From contig NC_134277.1 in the NCBI RefSeq assembly GCF_949628215.1, positions 32,997,058 through 33,061,057 on the forward strand: 64,000 bases of DNA, written 5' to 3'. A program made the translations under genes and the position numbers. Within the stretch, counting starts at the first letter, position 1. The number at the start of each line of letters is the position of its first letter. Shown one piece after another: positions 14,201-26,118 of the stretch. Below the pieces are notes generated by a model. It made no database searches and was not told the DNA's origin. It was given only the letters and a program-made list of their open reading frames with translations. Source of the DNA: Phalacrocorax aristotelis (taxonomy: Eukaryota; Chordata; Aves; Suliformes; Phalacrocoracidae).

Positions 14201-17200
14201 AGTGAACCTGTGAATGAATAGACCAAAGCATAATAAATTTGTGTATATTCTAGGCATTTTAAATGTTAATATTTACTTTTCTCTGTTGCTATAAAATTTT
14301 GGGATGAGAAATTATGTTGATTAGTTTCTGTGAGATGTTGAGAAGAATGAATGTTTGAAAGAAAGAAATCTATGGGCACAAGAGGCAATAGGGAAGGTAA
14401 CAAAATATGGGTAAACAGAAGGGCGAGTATCATTGGCAGAGAAACGTGGATGAGAAATACTGTGTAGAATTTGGAAAATGAGATGTCTATGTCTGATGTG
14501 GTGTGAGGATGTGAAGACATAGTCTGGGTCAGCCACAACAATGGTTTGTAATAACTTTTTAATACATCAATAATTATTTGAAGTTGAACTGTTTTCTAAG
14601 GAATTCACTATTGCTTCTGAGGCAAAGGTACTATTAGGGATATACTGTTGTTTGTGAGCCAAAGGTAATATTAGGTAAGGGTAAAGGAAATGAAGATGAA
14701 TTAATCAAAGATTACTGAGGTATAGGAGGAAGGAAGGGAGGAAGAAGAGAGGATGCAGTTGATGTTGATTTGTTGAGGCAAGGGTGATGGGGACAAATGG
14801 GAGGAACTGGAATGAAAGAAGTTAGGCGTATGTTCGATGGATGTGACTAGAAAGATGAAAGGGATATTGAAATCTCTGGTAATTGTTTTTTTTTACTGAC
14901 CTCATGCGAAGTGTTACTAAAAGGCAGGCATAAATGGATAACTAGAATATTGAGTTCAGTGTGCAGCATAACAAAGTAATCATCTAATGAAGGCAGTCAG
15001 GTATGGTGAGAATAATTAATTGTTTCTCATTTTATTTCAGGTGCTCTGAAACACTTAAGCACGTTACAGATTCTGTTGCTTCACAACAACCAGTTAAAAA
15101 ATCTTGGCAAAACAGTGAAGGAATTGAAAGGAATGCTAAGCTTGCAGACCCTAAGTAATACCTTATTTTTATTGCACAGAACAGTGAGCAATAGTTTTTT
15201 AGTGTTTTTTATCAGGATGTTTCTTGTCTGTTTCCGCATCATTTGCAATAGCTTTTGAAGCTAATTATCAATTTCAACCAAATCTGACAGAAGAAAGAGA
15301 TCTCTGAGACATGAAAATTCCACAGAGAGTACCTCAACTAGGAAAAAAACTGCCAAATGAGTTCAGAAGTTAACTCTTTTTGGCCGCTGGCTAGCTGGTC
15401 CCCTGCATGAGTATCTTGGAGGCAATCAAAGCAGTTTACTGCTAACTTTTTGTAGGGGAACATGGGAGTACAGTGAGATTACCACAGTGGTGAAGGGACT
15501 CGAGAAATGGGTGTTATAGCTGTTTAGAGTGTGAGCGACAGGTTATAGAACCCAAATTCCTGCCTCATTAATTCTGTTGCTCATAGAACTTACTGTCTGC
15601 ATCTTTTTGGCAGACTCTGGATTTCTTGAGTCTAAGAATAAATATACTTCAGATAAGTATAACAATACCTGTTAAGTTGCGTATTTTTTTTAAATACTGG
15701 CTGGAAATGAAGGTAGCATAGGCTCTGAAATTTCAAATTAAGTTATACAAGATGGTGTTGGCGCCACTAAGTTACAATATAAGAATTAGTCTCCAGGGAA
15801 AGTAGGATTATATGCTATTAACCTATTGAAAGTAAAAGTGTAAGCAGTCTTTTTCCATGGTTCCTAAAAGAATGTTGTCACAGGTCATGCCAAACGCTCA
15901 GTACTTTGGGAAAACAGGAAACAAGCTTCATGTCTTAGTGGCACAATTAACGGAGGTGAATGTCATCGTGCCATACCTCCTTATGCATTCAAAAAATTGA
16001 ATGTCTGATTGCGGGAGAGGAAAATATGGCTTGAAAAGTACACTTTTAATTGAACTCAACATTGAACCAAAAATAAAAAACAAATCAAGTGCTTAGGAAG
16101 ACAACATCCCAGCCAAATTATTGTAATTTTTTTTCATTATATGCAAGATTGAAAAAATAGACCCTTTAAGAATGCAGTTGTTGGAAGTGATTAGGCGAAG
16201 TCTGGACAGACATCCTATGCATGAATGGTGCAGTCACTTGAATGTGATGGTATAGCCCTACCAATTAATACGGAGCTTCAACAAGCACAGGGAGTCTGTT
16301 GTACTTGTTGCAGCCATCTGTGGGAAATAAAGACAAATAGGAGATAGTTAAAGTGCTGCCAAGTTATTATGAATGACAGTCAAAAAGACATAGTGAAAAT
16401 AGGGTGCATAGTGGACTAGCCACCACCACAGAAAAGCAAGTGTTTAAGAGAACTGTCAAATAATATATAGAATTTACCAATCTACCCTGATAAAAAAATT
16501 GTTCTTTACTTTAAAAATATGAGAGTAAATGCTAATCAGTGGAAGAAACTTAGTAACATTAACTTTGCAGTCATTCATTTTTGAACTTTGCAGTCATGGA
16601 AAAATTGTCAATGTGTTTGTTTCAAAGAGATTTCGTAATGAGTTCTCGAATTAACAGGGCTGCATTGGTTTAATAAAATGCACTGTCATATTTTAAGTAA
16701 ATCAACAAAATAAATTTTCAAAGTCAGATCCTATATATCATATTACTATATCATTTATTTGCCTACTTGCAATATTCAGAAATGTGAAATGGGTGCAGAA
16801 TTTGCACTGTGTAGCTTTGAAAAGGCCTGTGCTCATAATTCACCTTTATAAAATAAAAACTGTTTTGGGAATGGGAGAGTTCTCACTGTTGTGAGGTAGA
16901 TCTTTTTTATTGCCAGACAATCTGATTAAAAAACCCACTTGCTAGCCTTCCACAGAACTTCTGGATGCATAATGACATTTCATTATTTTCTAGCTCTTGG
17001 GGACGTTAGAACTATTAAAATGGAGCAGTCTAATACACTATCATTGTTCACTTCAGAAGTAGCATCCAGCTGCCAAAATGTTGCATTTCTCTTCCTTAAG
17101 GCTCTCTTGTGATTTTTAGCCACTGCCCTTCACTGGATTTGTAGCATAACACCATTCTTCATCAGGTGTTTAGGGAAGACACTCAACTTCTAAAGATTTA

Positions 17201-20200
17201 CTGAGTAGGTTTCTCACAACTGCAGCCATTTGGGAGATATGGTGGGTTTCTTTATAGGCTCGCCTTGTGCTCACATATCCCTTTTGGAATCCAAGATTTT
17301 TGTTATTTACTCTGTAAATTGCCTGAACTGATTTATTATCCACAGCTGATAACATCTTGCTGCTAGACCTCAGAAAACTCCTTTTGTTCTTCACTATGTT
17401 TCTACCACAGTAGTTCCTTTCTGCCCCATGTGGGTTAGGCACACTGTTTTCCTACACTCCAAATAGAGAAAACAGACAAAAACTGTGGAGGAAGAAAGCA
17501 CTATCCCTAATTTGTAGAAGTAAAATTGCATGACCTTGACAAGAAAGTAGATAGCAGAGCCAAGAATTGATCCCAGATGTGTTGTAAAGTAAGACCATCT
17601 TGATACATACAATGGTTGGATTTATTGTAAGAATGAGCAGTAGAAAAATTAATATACTCTAAAACAAACCTACAAATCAGTGCTGATGAGGAGGGACGTG
17701 CTCCGAGTAGAATCCAAATTTAGAAGTACTTAGTATTGACCCCGCTTTGTGCCTTGGAAAAATCTTGACTCTTCGTTTCATTCTACTACTAAATGTACCT
17801 GCTTTTGGAGACCTTTTGGAAACATCTTTCTCTCTGGAATGCTATCACATATTTTCTTGATTCAGGAAAAGACTCATCAGATATATACCTAATATTCTTT
17901 CTGATTAACACTTTTAGAAAAAATAGCTATATATGGCTTTGTTCAGTGAAAATGGAACTTCCTTTTGCTGCCCTCTTGTGGGTCTCTTACTACTTCCAAG
18001 TACCGTGATTTTAAAAAATTTGTTAAAAATTAAAATATTTTAAGTTCCCCTCTGAATACATGAACCGGCGTTTTCTGTGTAGGAGATACCAAATGCCCAT
18101 TCCAGCCTTACTGTACCCTCAAAATAACTGCTAAATCGCATCAAGCACTGAGCCCTCTTTGGCAGTCATACTGATCCTGAAGAATGTGAAATGGCATCTT
18201 GTAGTTTACCAATCTGTGTGGAATATTTGCAGATTTTTTTTGTCTTCTTTCTAGTATCTCTTATTTCCTTCTGTAATACCATCTTTTGCTCCCTAACTGC
18301 TAAAATTGCATTTAACAGGATTTTTTACCCTAGAGTGAATATTAGCCACAGCCTCTCCTCAAAAAGAGAAAAACAGACCAGGTTAGACCTTGGTAGAAGT
18401 TCTCAAAATTACCTATTTAAGATTTTTTTTTTCTGTGCTCTGATCTCAAGGTAGCAGCCTCATGATTGTTTTTCCTGTCTCAGAAGAACAGCATTTGTAT
18501 AAGGAGAAAAATAGCATTATTGTGTTTTTCATTTAGAAAAAAACCCACCCAACAACACTTGTTTGTTTGTTAGCTGATCTGGGAATGAGCCAGTTTCTAT
18601 TTTAATCAACCTCAGATACCACTCATGAAACAAACTGATCTGGCATGTTGGCTAGGCAAGTGTTCCACATCTGGCAGAGCAGCAACACAGTATTGATACC
18701 TGTCTGGTTATTCTGGTAATGTGCACCTGAACCTAAGTATTTTAGTCAAGTTACTAATGGGCTTTTGGGGCTTAGTACCTCAGGTCTCGATGAAGTTCAT
18801 GGGACCCAGGTTGTCAGGTACTTAGGCCCTTTTAAACATTCTACTCTTTAAGTTTCTCAAGTTTTCAAACTCATCACCTGTCAAAACATCAGAAGACTGG
18901 GTCTTTACGTTTTATATTGTGTGTATGGCATAATAACTATATATCAGTTATGGTAAAGCTTTAGGTGTCCTAAAGCTCATCTGGTTTTCTCTCCCTGTAC
19001 AAATTTGACCTTTAAGCTGTCGCACTTAAAAGACTACATTATTTAAAATAGGCATCATCTATAAGAACTAATAAGAAAATCAAAGGCAAACAGTGTTTTT
19101 GTCTGTATATCATAGAATTAAAAAAAAATTCAGATGTTTGGAGTACGTGATGGCACCTTTACTCAGTTCTTGCCTGTGGTATTTTGCATACTCTGCAATA
19201 AGCCAATTCTTGCAGTCCGTGTTTAGTTGAGTAATTTTGCATGTGTAAAGAGGCTGTGCTTTGTTTACCCAGCATAAGAACAATATGAATTTCATAATGT
19301 TTTGTACAAAATCTCTGGCTACTAGTCATCTTTAATTTTCCTGCTTTGCTAAGTTAGTTATTTTTCTTTCGCTGGGCTTGGCTTTTTGTGATGCTGTTTG
19401 TTTTTTCTGTATACGTTTTGCAGACCTATTCCATAACCCTCTGGCACAAGACCCAGACTACCGGCTTTATGTGATATACTTCATTCCTTCAGTACAGCTC
19501 CTTGACAGGAAGTGTAAGGATTGCTTTCCTCTCCTCACAAAGCATTGACAGTTGCTTTTGATTTTAATCCGTTTGGAAAAATAGGTGAATTAATCCTGCC
19601 TGTTCTTTTACATGCACTTGTCAATACAGCAAAAGATCTGATGAACAGATACCCTTTTTTGCAAGATTTGTCAAACAAGAAGAGTTTGCATGGCATAATG
19701 GTTTAGTTTGCCAAATGCTTTTGATTTCTGTCTTTTTCCTTTTAAATTGTATATGTTTATCTTGTATCTTGGTCTATATATTTTTGGGCAAGACATAAAA
19801 GCTTGTGCTTAGAAACATGTACCTACATTTGTGCGTTCAAACTGGTATATTTACATGGGTGGGCATGTTTACTTAGACAGGGATAATATCCTCAGCTATC
19901 TATGTGTTTCTGTACGGTTTAAATAAGTATGTGCATTTTGCTTGATGAGGTACGTGCTGACCAAGCTTTCAAATATAACTTTTCATAAATCGTCAAGAGA
20001 TCTTTCACAGCTTGTCTACTGTAAATTATACAGAAAAAACCAATTGTCTTAAGAATAGCCAGATGATAAATCAGTCAATCCGTAAACATGCCACAGTGGA
20101 CCCAGAAAATCAACTTTGGAGGTTTTTGTCTCTGGTGTTTGGAGAGCGATGTGATTGGCAGGAGGGCTGAAAATTGGTGGAGAGCACTGAGAAAGGTGTT

Positions 20201-23200
20201 GATTCCTACCTGAGCTCTACCTCCTAACAAGGTAGCAAGGAGAAACAATGTAATCTTGAAAACCTGCTCCCAGTCTCTAGGAGAACCAGGATGCAGGGCT
20301 TGAGCAAGGCAGCCACAGGACATCTGCAGGTGCTGGCGGAGAGCGTGGCTCCGTCACGAAGGAAAGCTGGTGGATGGGCCACAGCACGTGCCAGGGGTTG
20401 ATGAGGAGCTGCTGGATCTGACCACGTGGCCATTTGCTTGCACATTCATTTTGCACTGGTACCTCTAGTCTCTTGAATGGTTGGTCTTGTGTTATATCTG
20501 TGCTTAGCGCATCTGTCAGGCTGATTTACTAATGATCATTTTTGACTAGGAAGCAACGACTGAAGCGTAATGTGCTAGAAAAATATGTGTTGCGTTTACA
20601 GCTCTAGAAACACTTCCGTAAAACTTCCTGGACTTAATCTCCTAAATGCAGTTATACTGTAATCAGTCCTGGATTGAGACTTGAGGCATTAATTTGTATC
20701 AGGCTGTACCCTGGACTTTCTATTTAGTGAACTATTTCTCTAGCATTACAAAGCTTCTTCACCATCTGTGGAACATTACTACAGTGTAGTCCTGGCTGTC
20801 TCCTTTACTCAAGACATGTGCTCACATTTCTGTTACCTCCAGGCACGACTACTGCAGTTCCTTCCTAATTGGTCCCCTAGACACCATGACTTAAAAAATT
20901 CCCTGAACTCAAAAGGCTTCTGCCAGAGTTAGTTACTTGTTCTAAACAGCTCATTTCTGTTCCATAGCTGAAGTACTAGGTTAGCATGCAGTTCATATCA
21001 TTGAAGTTAAAATCCCCTCTTTGACTTAACGGTCTAAAACTCTTTGTTTAAAAGTTACAGTTATTTTTTGAATTAAAGTGTAAAATGGGAAAATTTGAAG
21101 CTTTTCTTTTGATTGCACTCTTACAGTTTGCTCTGTAATTGAGCAATGGGAATTGAACTGGCCTTGAACCAGGACTTCATTTTGCTGTTCATAAAGAATC
21201 TTCCAAATCTTTACTGACTTCTGTAGTAGATGTCATTTAAGCCGTATGAAAAGTCTTGCTTTCTAGTTTCTTGGTTTAAAACTTCTGATCCTACTGCACT
21301 CAAAAGAAAAAGCTATTTTATTGGACAGGGCTTCACCCTAGTGCCTTAGGAAGTATCACTCCATGTTCCCATTTTGAATTGTTGTGAAATTGTGCAGATT
21401 TACGCCGCTATTGTTACAAAACTCTGCACAAAAAAAGTGAATTACCTTCTGCGTGCAGATGGGTAATACCAGCCTTTTAAGTGGGTAGAAAAAAAAATTC
21501 ATCTCTTTTAACAGCAGTTACACAAGGAGAAAGGGAATCAGCATTTCATCTTTACAACTGCGAAAGGTCTTGTGTCGTGCAGTCAATAGCTTTTGGAAAG
21601 AGAGTGGAGACTACAGTGGGGTCTAGCAGATGCACTCAACCGGCCAGAAGACTGATGATGCCCTCAGGTATTTGTAATAATGTAGGAAGAGCATACATTT
21701 TTGGGTGATTTGAATTAGAAAACGTTCCTTTCATTCATCTGATAAAAAGTTATTCGTTTTAGTAATAAAGTATAAAGGCGTCAGGAACTCAACCAAATTC
21801 CTTCATAAAGTAAGTAGTAGTAGCAGCAACAGGCAAGAAATAAATCCTTCTACTAAGAGTATTGTGGCAAATAAGTTGTAGACACTCCCTGTAGTTACAG
21901 AGTTGTCTTTAAAGCTAGCTGAACAAACAAAATTTCATTTTTTTCAATATGTGTCTTTTGAGTGTTTACTTTTATTTAATTAAAAACATCTCAATACACT
22001 TCTAGGCTGAGCCTCAGACAGTGATCAGCATCGTAGAGTTTTGATGCCCTCTAGTGTTTTTATAAAATAATCTCTTGAAGAATATTTTCTTCTAGAGTGT
22101 TTTAGATTTTACATATCTTGCCTAGTTTTGGAACCAGATTCATTTTTATGCTTTCCAAGCTGATAATATTTTAATGATGTCTTATAATAGCATATAAAGG
22201 AATTTTCAGAGTTCTTAAAACATTCAGGTCTGGAAGACAGCATGATCCTGGCACAAGAAGGCAGGTGAATCCCACCTGGAACCTTGTGACTTGTAGCATA
22301 TGACAATCCAGAACAAACCTTGAAACCCCAGACAATCTCATCTGCTTTTTGATGTTTTAATGATAAGAAAAACAACAGTGTGCTTAGGTGACTGAAATGG
22401 TAACATTTGAAACGTGTAGATAAAGTTTGGAACAGTAGTAAAATACCTGCATTTTTTAAATGTATGTATCACAATACTAAACCTGAAAGCAGTGCATTTA
22501 GCAATAATTTTGAAGAGGTTGCGAAAAATGATAGTTTATTCATCTTTAATAATTTATTTGTTTTGCTAGTAATTATCAAAGTAGGCATACAACTGTCTAT
22601 CTCTACCATGCAATCATTCACATATATAGACAGTGGCATCATTTTTCTGTGAAAGAAAAAAAAATGCACAGAAATGTACGCTTATGGGAAATAAAATACA
22701 AGAACTACATAACCTTAAAAAGAAATCCCAACAGATACTTGTTTCCACAGTAATTTAATAAAAGATGATCCTGAACATTTCAAATCATCTGCTAGCTTTC
22801 AGTTCATTGGAACAAGTAACTTAGGATCAGGATGGTAATCCTCAGCTAATCAAATGTCTTAATTTCAACTTTTTGTTATAGGTTATGAATTTGGAAATCA
22901 CACAAATAAGTAAGTAATTTTTTCAGCTTTTTTTTTCTTTTACATCTCTGAAGGATTTACTTAATTTCCTCTTCTCGTGCCTAAAAGATACCCTAATCAG
23001 AGAAAACGTCCGGTAAGAATGAGCTTTCGGAACAATTTCTGGTCTTTGTATTTAACATAGTTGCAACTCCATACTATTCTGATGAGACGGCCTACCCGCT
23101 GCTGTCTGAAATTTAATATTGAAAGGTATTCCACATTTGGAAATGGGTATATAAAAATGCTATTTATTTATTTATAAGATCAAATACTGATCACTAGAAA

Positions 23201-24658
23201 AGGTATGCTTTAAATATTAGATCATCACAATAGCTATTCTATATTATGGCCCAGAAAACTTTTTCCTGACTGACTTCAAAAATACATACTTTCTGGGAAA
23301 TGTTATGACTTGTAGAATAAAACTTCTTTAGTCTGTACTTGATGTTACTTCTGTTTGGTTTCAAAATCATGTAAAACTTATCTCTGTTATCTCTGTGTCT
23401 GGATTGAGGCAGTATAAATGTTGCATTTTAATGCGATGACATTTTTAGACAGTATCTTTATCACAGTAAATTTACAAACTTCAGATACCAGGCTTGTTTT
23501 ACTTTCTAGCTTTGCACGTGAAAATATTTGAAAAAATTATTAAAGGAAATAATAATGATATGATGATATGATGATATATGATATGATGATATCCTTTAAC
23601 AATTTGATTTTATATAGCTACTCACTCTGAGTATAGCTCTTTACAATCAAGCTAATTTATGTTTATAAACTAATTCTTACCTGTTTTCAGTGGAGTTAGC
23701 TGTCCTCGTTGATAGAAGGGATGTACAGCTTCCTCTCCATCTTACATAGATGCACAGGCTCTGCAAAGTACCTTTTCATGACAAAGTGTGTTACACTTGG
23801 TGGAAGTAGTCACGTGGTTTATATTAGCTGTGTGTCACTACAAGTACATCTTTATGAAATAAGTTCTTATGAGATTTTAATATTGTATCGGAGTTAAAAG
23901 GTGTTGGTCCAACATGAAGTCCTTGTCAATTCTGCACTGATTTTCTCAGTCTGCCACTTTCCTCTCCCAGACTGCAGCTGTGGCAGGATACATGAACAAC
24001 AAAACTCACAGTGTTCTGGATTCAGAGCTTGGAAAAGGGATATTTGCATGGTGGCTAGTTAAAAGATCCATGTTGAAATCGAAGTGCATTTGTATTAATG
24101 GGTATCATATCACTATGAAATAATAAAACTTAGTTTTGTGAGTTCCATTGAATCAGAGCATTAGAAGTATATAACAATTATAAATTTTGTGGAAAAAAAA
24201 AAAAGCTGTGAAAACAATATTTTAAAGTTTACTGTAAATGTATTTTAAATAATTTATGGCATGATTCTTTTTCATTAGAATCCTGTGATTCTGACATTTT
24301 CTCATCTTGTTTTGCTTTCTTAAATTTGTTAACGGAAGGAAGCATTCCAAACATCTAAAATTTTCAAATCCTCGCTGTTAGTGTCATTTTGAGTTCTAAC
24401 TTCACTTTCTACACAGGGTGGGTCTGGTAAATTAGCTCCAAGGTAATTTGGAAACATTCAGATAACGTGCATTTGCTTTGTTCTTTTTGCAGAGTGCCAT
24501 TTGAGAACCCCCAAGACGCCGTTTTACTACGGGCAATGACAAGATCTCTAATGGAGTTTTCCTCTGTTGACTGGAACAAAGTAGCCACCTGTCAAGAAAG
24601 GCGGCTTGAAAACAAAGTGGAAGAACCCCACGAGAAGCTGACAGTCCAATTTAGATGA
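5228..24658 (+). CDS. LRRC72: leucine-rich repeat-containing protein 72, whole gene
   Basis: Nine coding exons join in phase: 5228-5257, 6921-6994, 10429-10498, 13477-13558, 15041-15154, 19424-19513, 21515-21667, 22882-22909 and 24493-24658. The total is 807 nt, or 268 aa plus stop. Every intron has GT/AG ends. Residues about 49-123 form three leucine-rich repeats (motifs LRCLWINNNK, LTELYLNNNEL, LQILLLHNNQL). Residues 124-153 form the capping segment NPLAQDPDYR...LLDRK found in the SDS22-like or LRRC class. The tail (154-268) has no domain I recognise. Identity rests on the repeats, the cap and the position beside convergent ANKMY2. The family has no established biochemical role; LRR folds usually mediate protein binding. 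The start at 5228 has a strong Kozak context, but an in-frame ATG at 5057 has no stop between it and 5228, so a longer N-terminus cannot be excluded. Confidence 0.9.
6921..6994 (+). CDS. LRRC72: LRRC72 coding exon 2
   Basis: 74 nt coding AVEKQLKICGFKRN then VDVSVLYLAG. The acceptor is ctgtcag and the donor CA/gtaagt, leaving two bases that join exon 3 to make Gln35. This is the N-terminal lead-in to the first leucine-rich repeat. A second AG four bases downstream would break the frame from exon 1. Confidence 0.85.
8291..8316. repeat. perfect inverted repeat in LRRC72 intron 2
   Basis: Arms ATTAAGACTGT and ACAGTCTTAAT, 11 bp each and perfectly complementary, around a 4-base GTAT loop. Too small for a known transposon. 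It sits in AT-rich intronic DNA with no gene-like context. Confidence 0.8.
10429..10498 (+). CDS. LRRC72: LRRC72 coding exon 3 (first LRR)
   Basis: 70 nt after a poly-T tract and tccaccag. Codes GLRSIPSLSRF then HRLRCLWINNNK (residues 36-58), the first clear LxxLxL/N pattern. Ends in phase 0 at AAG/gtaata. Confidence 0.92.
11348..11446 (-). mobile_element. CR1 LINE 3' fragment (LRRC72 intron 3)
   Basis: Begins TCATAGAATCATAGAATT, the reverse complement of the CR1 terminal octamers, then GGTTGGAAAAGACC, ATCATCAAGTCCAACC and ACCACTAAACCAT. This is the bird CR1 3' UTR in antisense orientation. The 5' truncation falls near 11446. Confidence 0.9.
13477..13558 (+). CDS. LRRC72: LRRC72 coding exon 4 (second LRR)
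   Basis: 82 nt coding IQDLTFLIKNYC then LTELYLNNNELTDVS (residues 59-85). The acceptor is aatttcag and the donor TCAG/gtacca. The last G joins GT of exon 5 to give Gly86. Confidence 0.93.
15041..15154 (+). CDS. LRRC72: LRRC72 coding exon 5 (third LRR)
   Basis: 114 nt coding ALKHLSTLQILLLHNNQL and KNLGKTVKELKG, through MLSLQTL (residues 87-123). The acceptor is ttatttcag and the donor CTAA/gtaata. The trailing A joins AC of exon 6 to give Asn124. Confidence 0.94.
19424..19513 (+). CDS. LRRC72: LRRC72 coding exon 6 (LRR cap)
   Basis: 90 nt coding the cap segment NLFHNPLAQDPDYR then LYVIYFIPSVQLLDRK (residues 124-153). Acceptor ttttgcag, donor AAGT/gtaagg. The most conserved-looking exon of the gene. 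Confidence 0.95.
21515..21667 (+). CDS. LRRC72: LRRC72 coding exon 7
   Basis: 153 nt coding SVTQGERESAFHLYN then CERSCVVQSIAFGKR and onward (residues 154-204). The acceptor is a NAGNAG tandem (acag then cag), so splicing three bases later, at 21518, would replace two residues with one Phe and keep the frame. Donor TCAG/gtattt. Confidence 0.9.
22882..22909 (+). CDS. LRRC72: LRRC72 coding exon 8 (28-nt microexon)
   Basis: A 28-nt exon between a pyrimidine-rich acceptor (gttatag) and a strong donor (AATAA/gtaagt). Its phase is exactly what exons 7 and 9 need. Codes GYEFGNHTN (residues 205-213) plus two bases of Lys214. Skipping it would shift the frame and stop within about 15 codons of exon 9. 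Confidence 0.75.
23551..23592. repeat. ATGAT/GATAT microsatellite
   Basis: An imperfect run of ATGAT and GATAT units in LRRC72 intron 8. Likely length-variable between individuals. Confidence 0.85.
24493..24658 (+). CDS. LRRC72: LRRC72 last coding exon
   Basis: 166 nt after ctttttgcag, coding VPFENPQDAVLLRAMTRSL then MEFSSVDWNKV and a charged tail ending KLTVQFR, stop TGA at 24656-24658 (residues 215-268). The C-terminal segment is outside the LRR domain and of unknown role. Confidence 0.92.
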
Positions 24659-24781
24659 GTGCTTTCTTCCTTAAGAAAAAAATTATTCCCCCCTCTAGTG
24701 TGAAGATAAGCCTCTTAAGTAAGTTAGTATCTCTATAAAACAAGTACACTAAAAATGCATCTAATTAAAAGAACTTCCAGC

Positions 24782-24787
24782 AATAAA
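24782..24787 (+). terminator. LRRC72: LRRC72 polyadenylation signal
   Basis: AATAAA 124 bases after the stop codon, followed within 40 bases by a GT/T-rich stretch. It implies a short 3' UTR of about 145 nt. A second AATAAA at 25054-25059 would allow a longer form. Confidence 0.6.
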
Positions 24788-25426
24788 AGTGTTAGTGTCA
24801 CATTCCTTTTATCATCAGGTATGTAATATGGAGAGTGAAGAAATTAAGAAAACAAATAGTAAATGGAGGCAATGTTACAGTAAAAGTTGCGTGGAATGCA
24901 ACTTATTGTACTTTTGTTATCAGAAGTTATTAAAGCTAAACAGCAAGTTACTTTTTAAGAAACTAAGGATAAATAATTTCATTTCTTGTAGTTTCTACTG
25001 GAGAATTAGATGTACTGTGTTCACTAACAGTAATTTGTCTTCCTGCCCTCAAAATAAAGATATGAGAAAGCAACCATTAAGCTTTTTGCATTTCTGAGAG
25101 GGATTAAAGCTTCAATTTGCTAATTTGTGTGCTGCATGAATGCAGTGAAAACTCTTAGTTTTATGAGGATACTCATTTGGTCTCAATACAGTGGAACCAT
25201 GCGTCATGCAGTGCTGTAGTACTACACCTGGCACTTTTGGCTTCTAGAGTCTGTTACCACTAAGGAAGCGACTGGGTTATGCCCATATAGATGGAAAATA
25301 ATACATTTCCTCACATCATTCTCTCTCCATTCTGCCAAAGGCTTAAAGTCTCTGCTAGCTGAGGTATCAAAGCCCTTCTTCAGCTGGTGGCTTGCATCTG
25401 AGTTCCTTCTTCCTCTCCTAAGTTAG

Positions 25427-26118
25427 CACAGAGTCACAGGACACTGTCTAGGTTGGCAGGCATCTCTGGAGCTTATCTAGTCCAACCTTTCTGTTGAAAG
25501 CAGGTCTGATTTTAGGCTATCCAGTGCTCTATCAAGGTGAATCGAGGGAGGTACCACCAGTTCTTGGCAATCTCTTTCAGTGTTTAATTGCACTCCGGAG
25601 CGTTTTTCTTGTGTTCAGATGGAATTTCACCTGCAACAACTCGGGCCTGTTGGCTGTTGTCCTGTCGCTGTGCATCCCCCATCTTCTCTATAACTACCTC
25701 TAGGTATTGTAAGGCTGTGATTAGCTTTCCGCAAGTCGTCTTTTCTCTGGGCTGAACAAACCAAACTCCTCCAGCCCTTTGATCATGGGGGCACCTTCGT
25801 TGGACCTCTTGTTTTTTAATGTCTCTCTTGAGCCGAGTTGACCAAAATGAGACACAGTATTCCAGGTGTGGCCTAGCAACTGCCAAGTCAAGTGGAATAA
25901 TTACACTTTTGATCTGCTGGCTGTGCTAGCCTGTCTTCACCGGTGCATGGCACCATTTAACTTCGGTGCTGCAGGGGCATACTGCTGGCTCTCAGGGAGG
26001 TTGCTGCCCACCAGGGCCCCCCAGGTCCTTTTCAGCAGATCCAGACAGATCCCAGTCTATACTGCTGCTTGCGATTACTCCATCCCAGATACAGGACTTT
26101 ATCTTTGTTAAATCTCCT
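25427..26118 (-). mobile_element. degraded CR1 LINE, antisense
   Basis: Read on the - strand, the right part matches the CR1 ORF2 C-terminal region, including a stretch like [12 protein letters not shown] in a 100-codon frame (25584-25886). The left part carries the CR1 3' UTR, with CTAGTCCAACCTTTC near 25480 and a diverged tail GAGTCACAGG near 25431. Frameshifts and stops are numerous. About 690 bp of a 5'-truncated, old copy. Confidence 0.85.

Noticed and set aside
20075-20445. GC-richer stretch with two - strand frames in LRRC72 intron 6
   Set aside because: No splice context or recognisable protein. It may be an unidentified repeat, but I could not support that.
24789-25097. 102-codon + strand frame after LRRC72
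   Set aside because: It begins just after the polyadenylation signal, has AT-driven composition and resembles no family.
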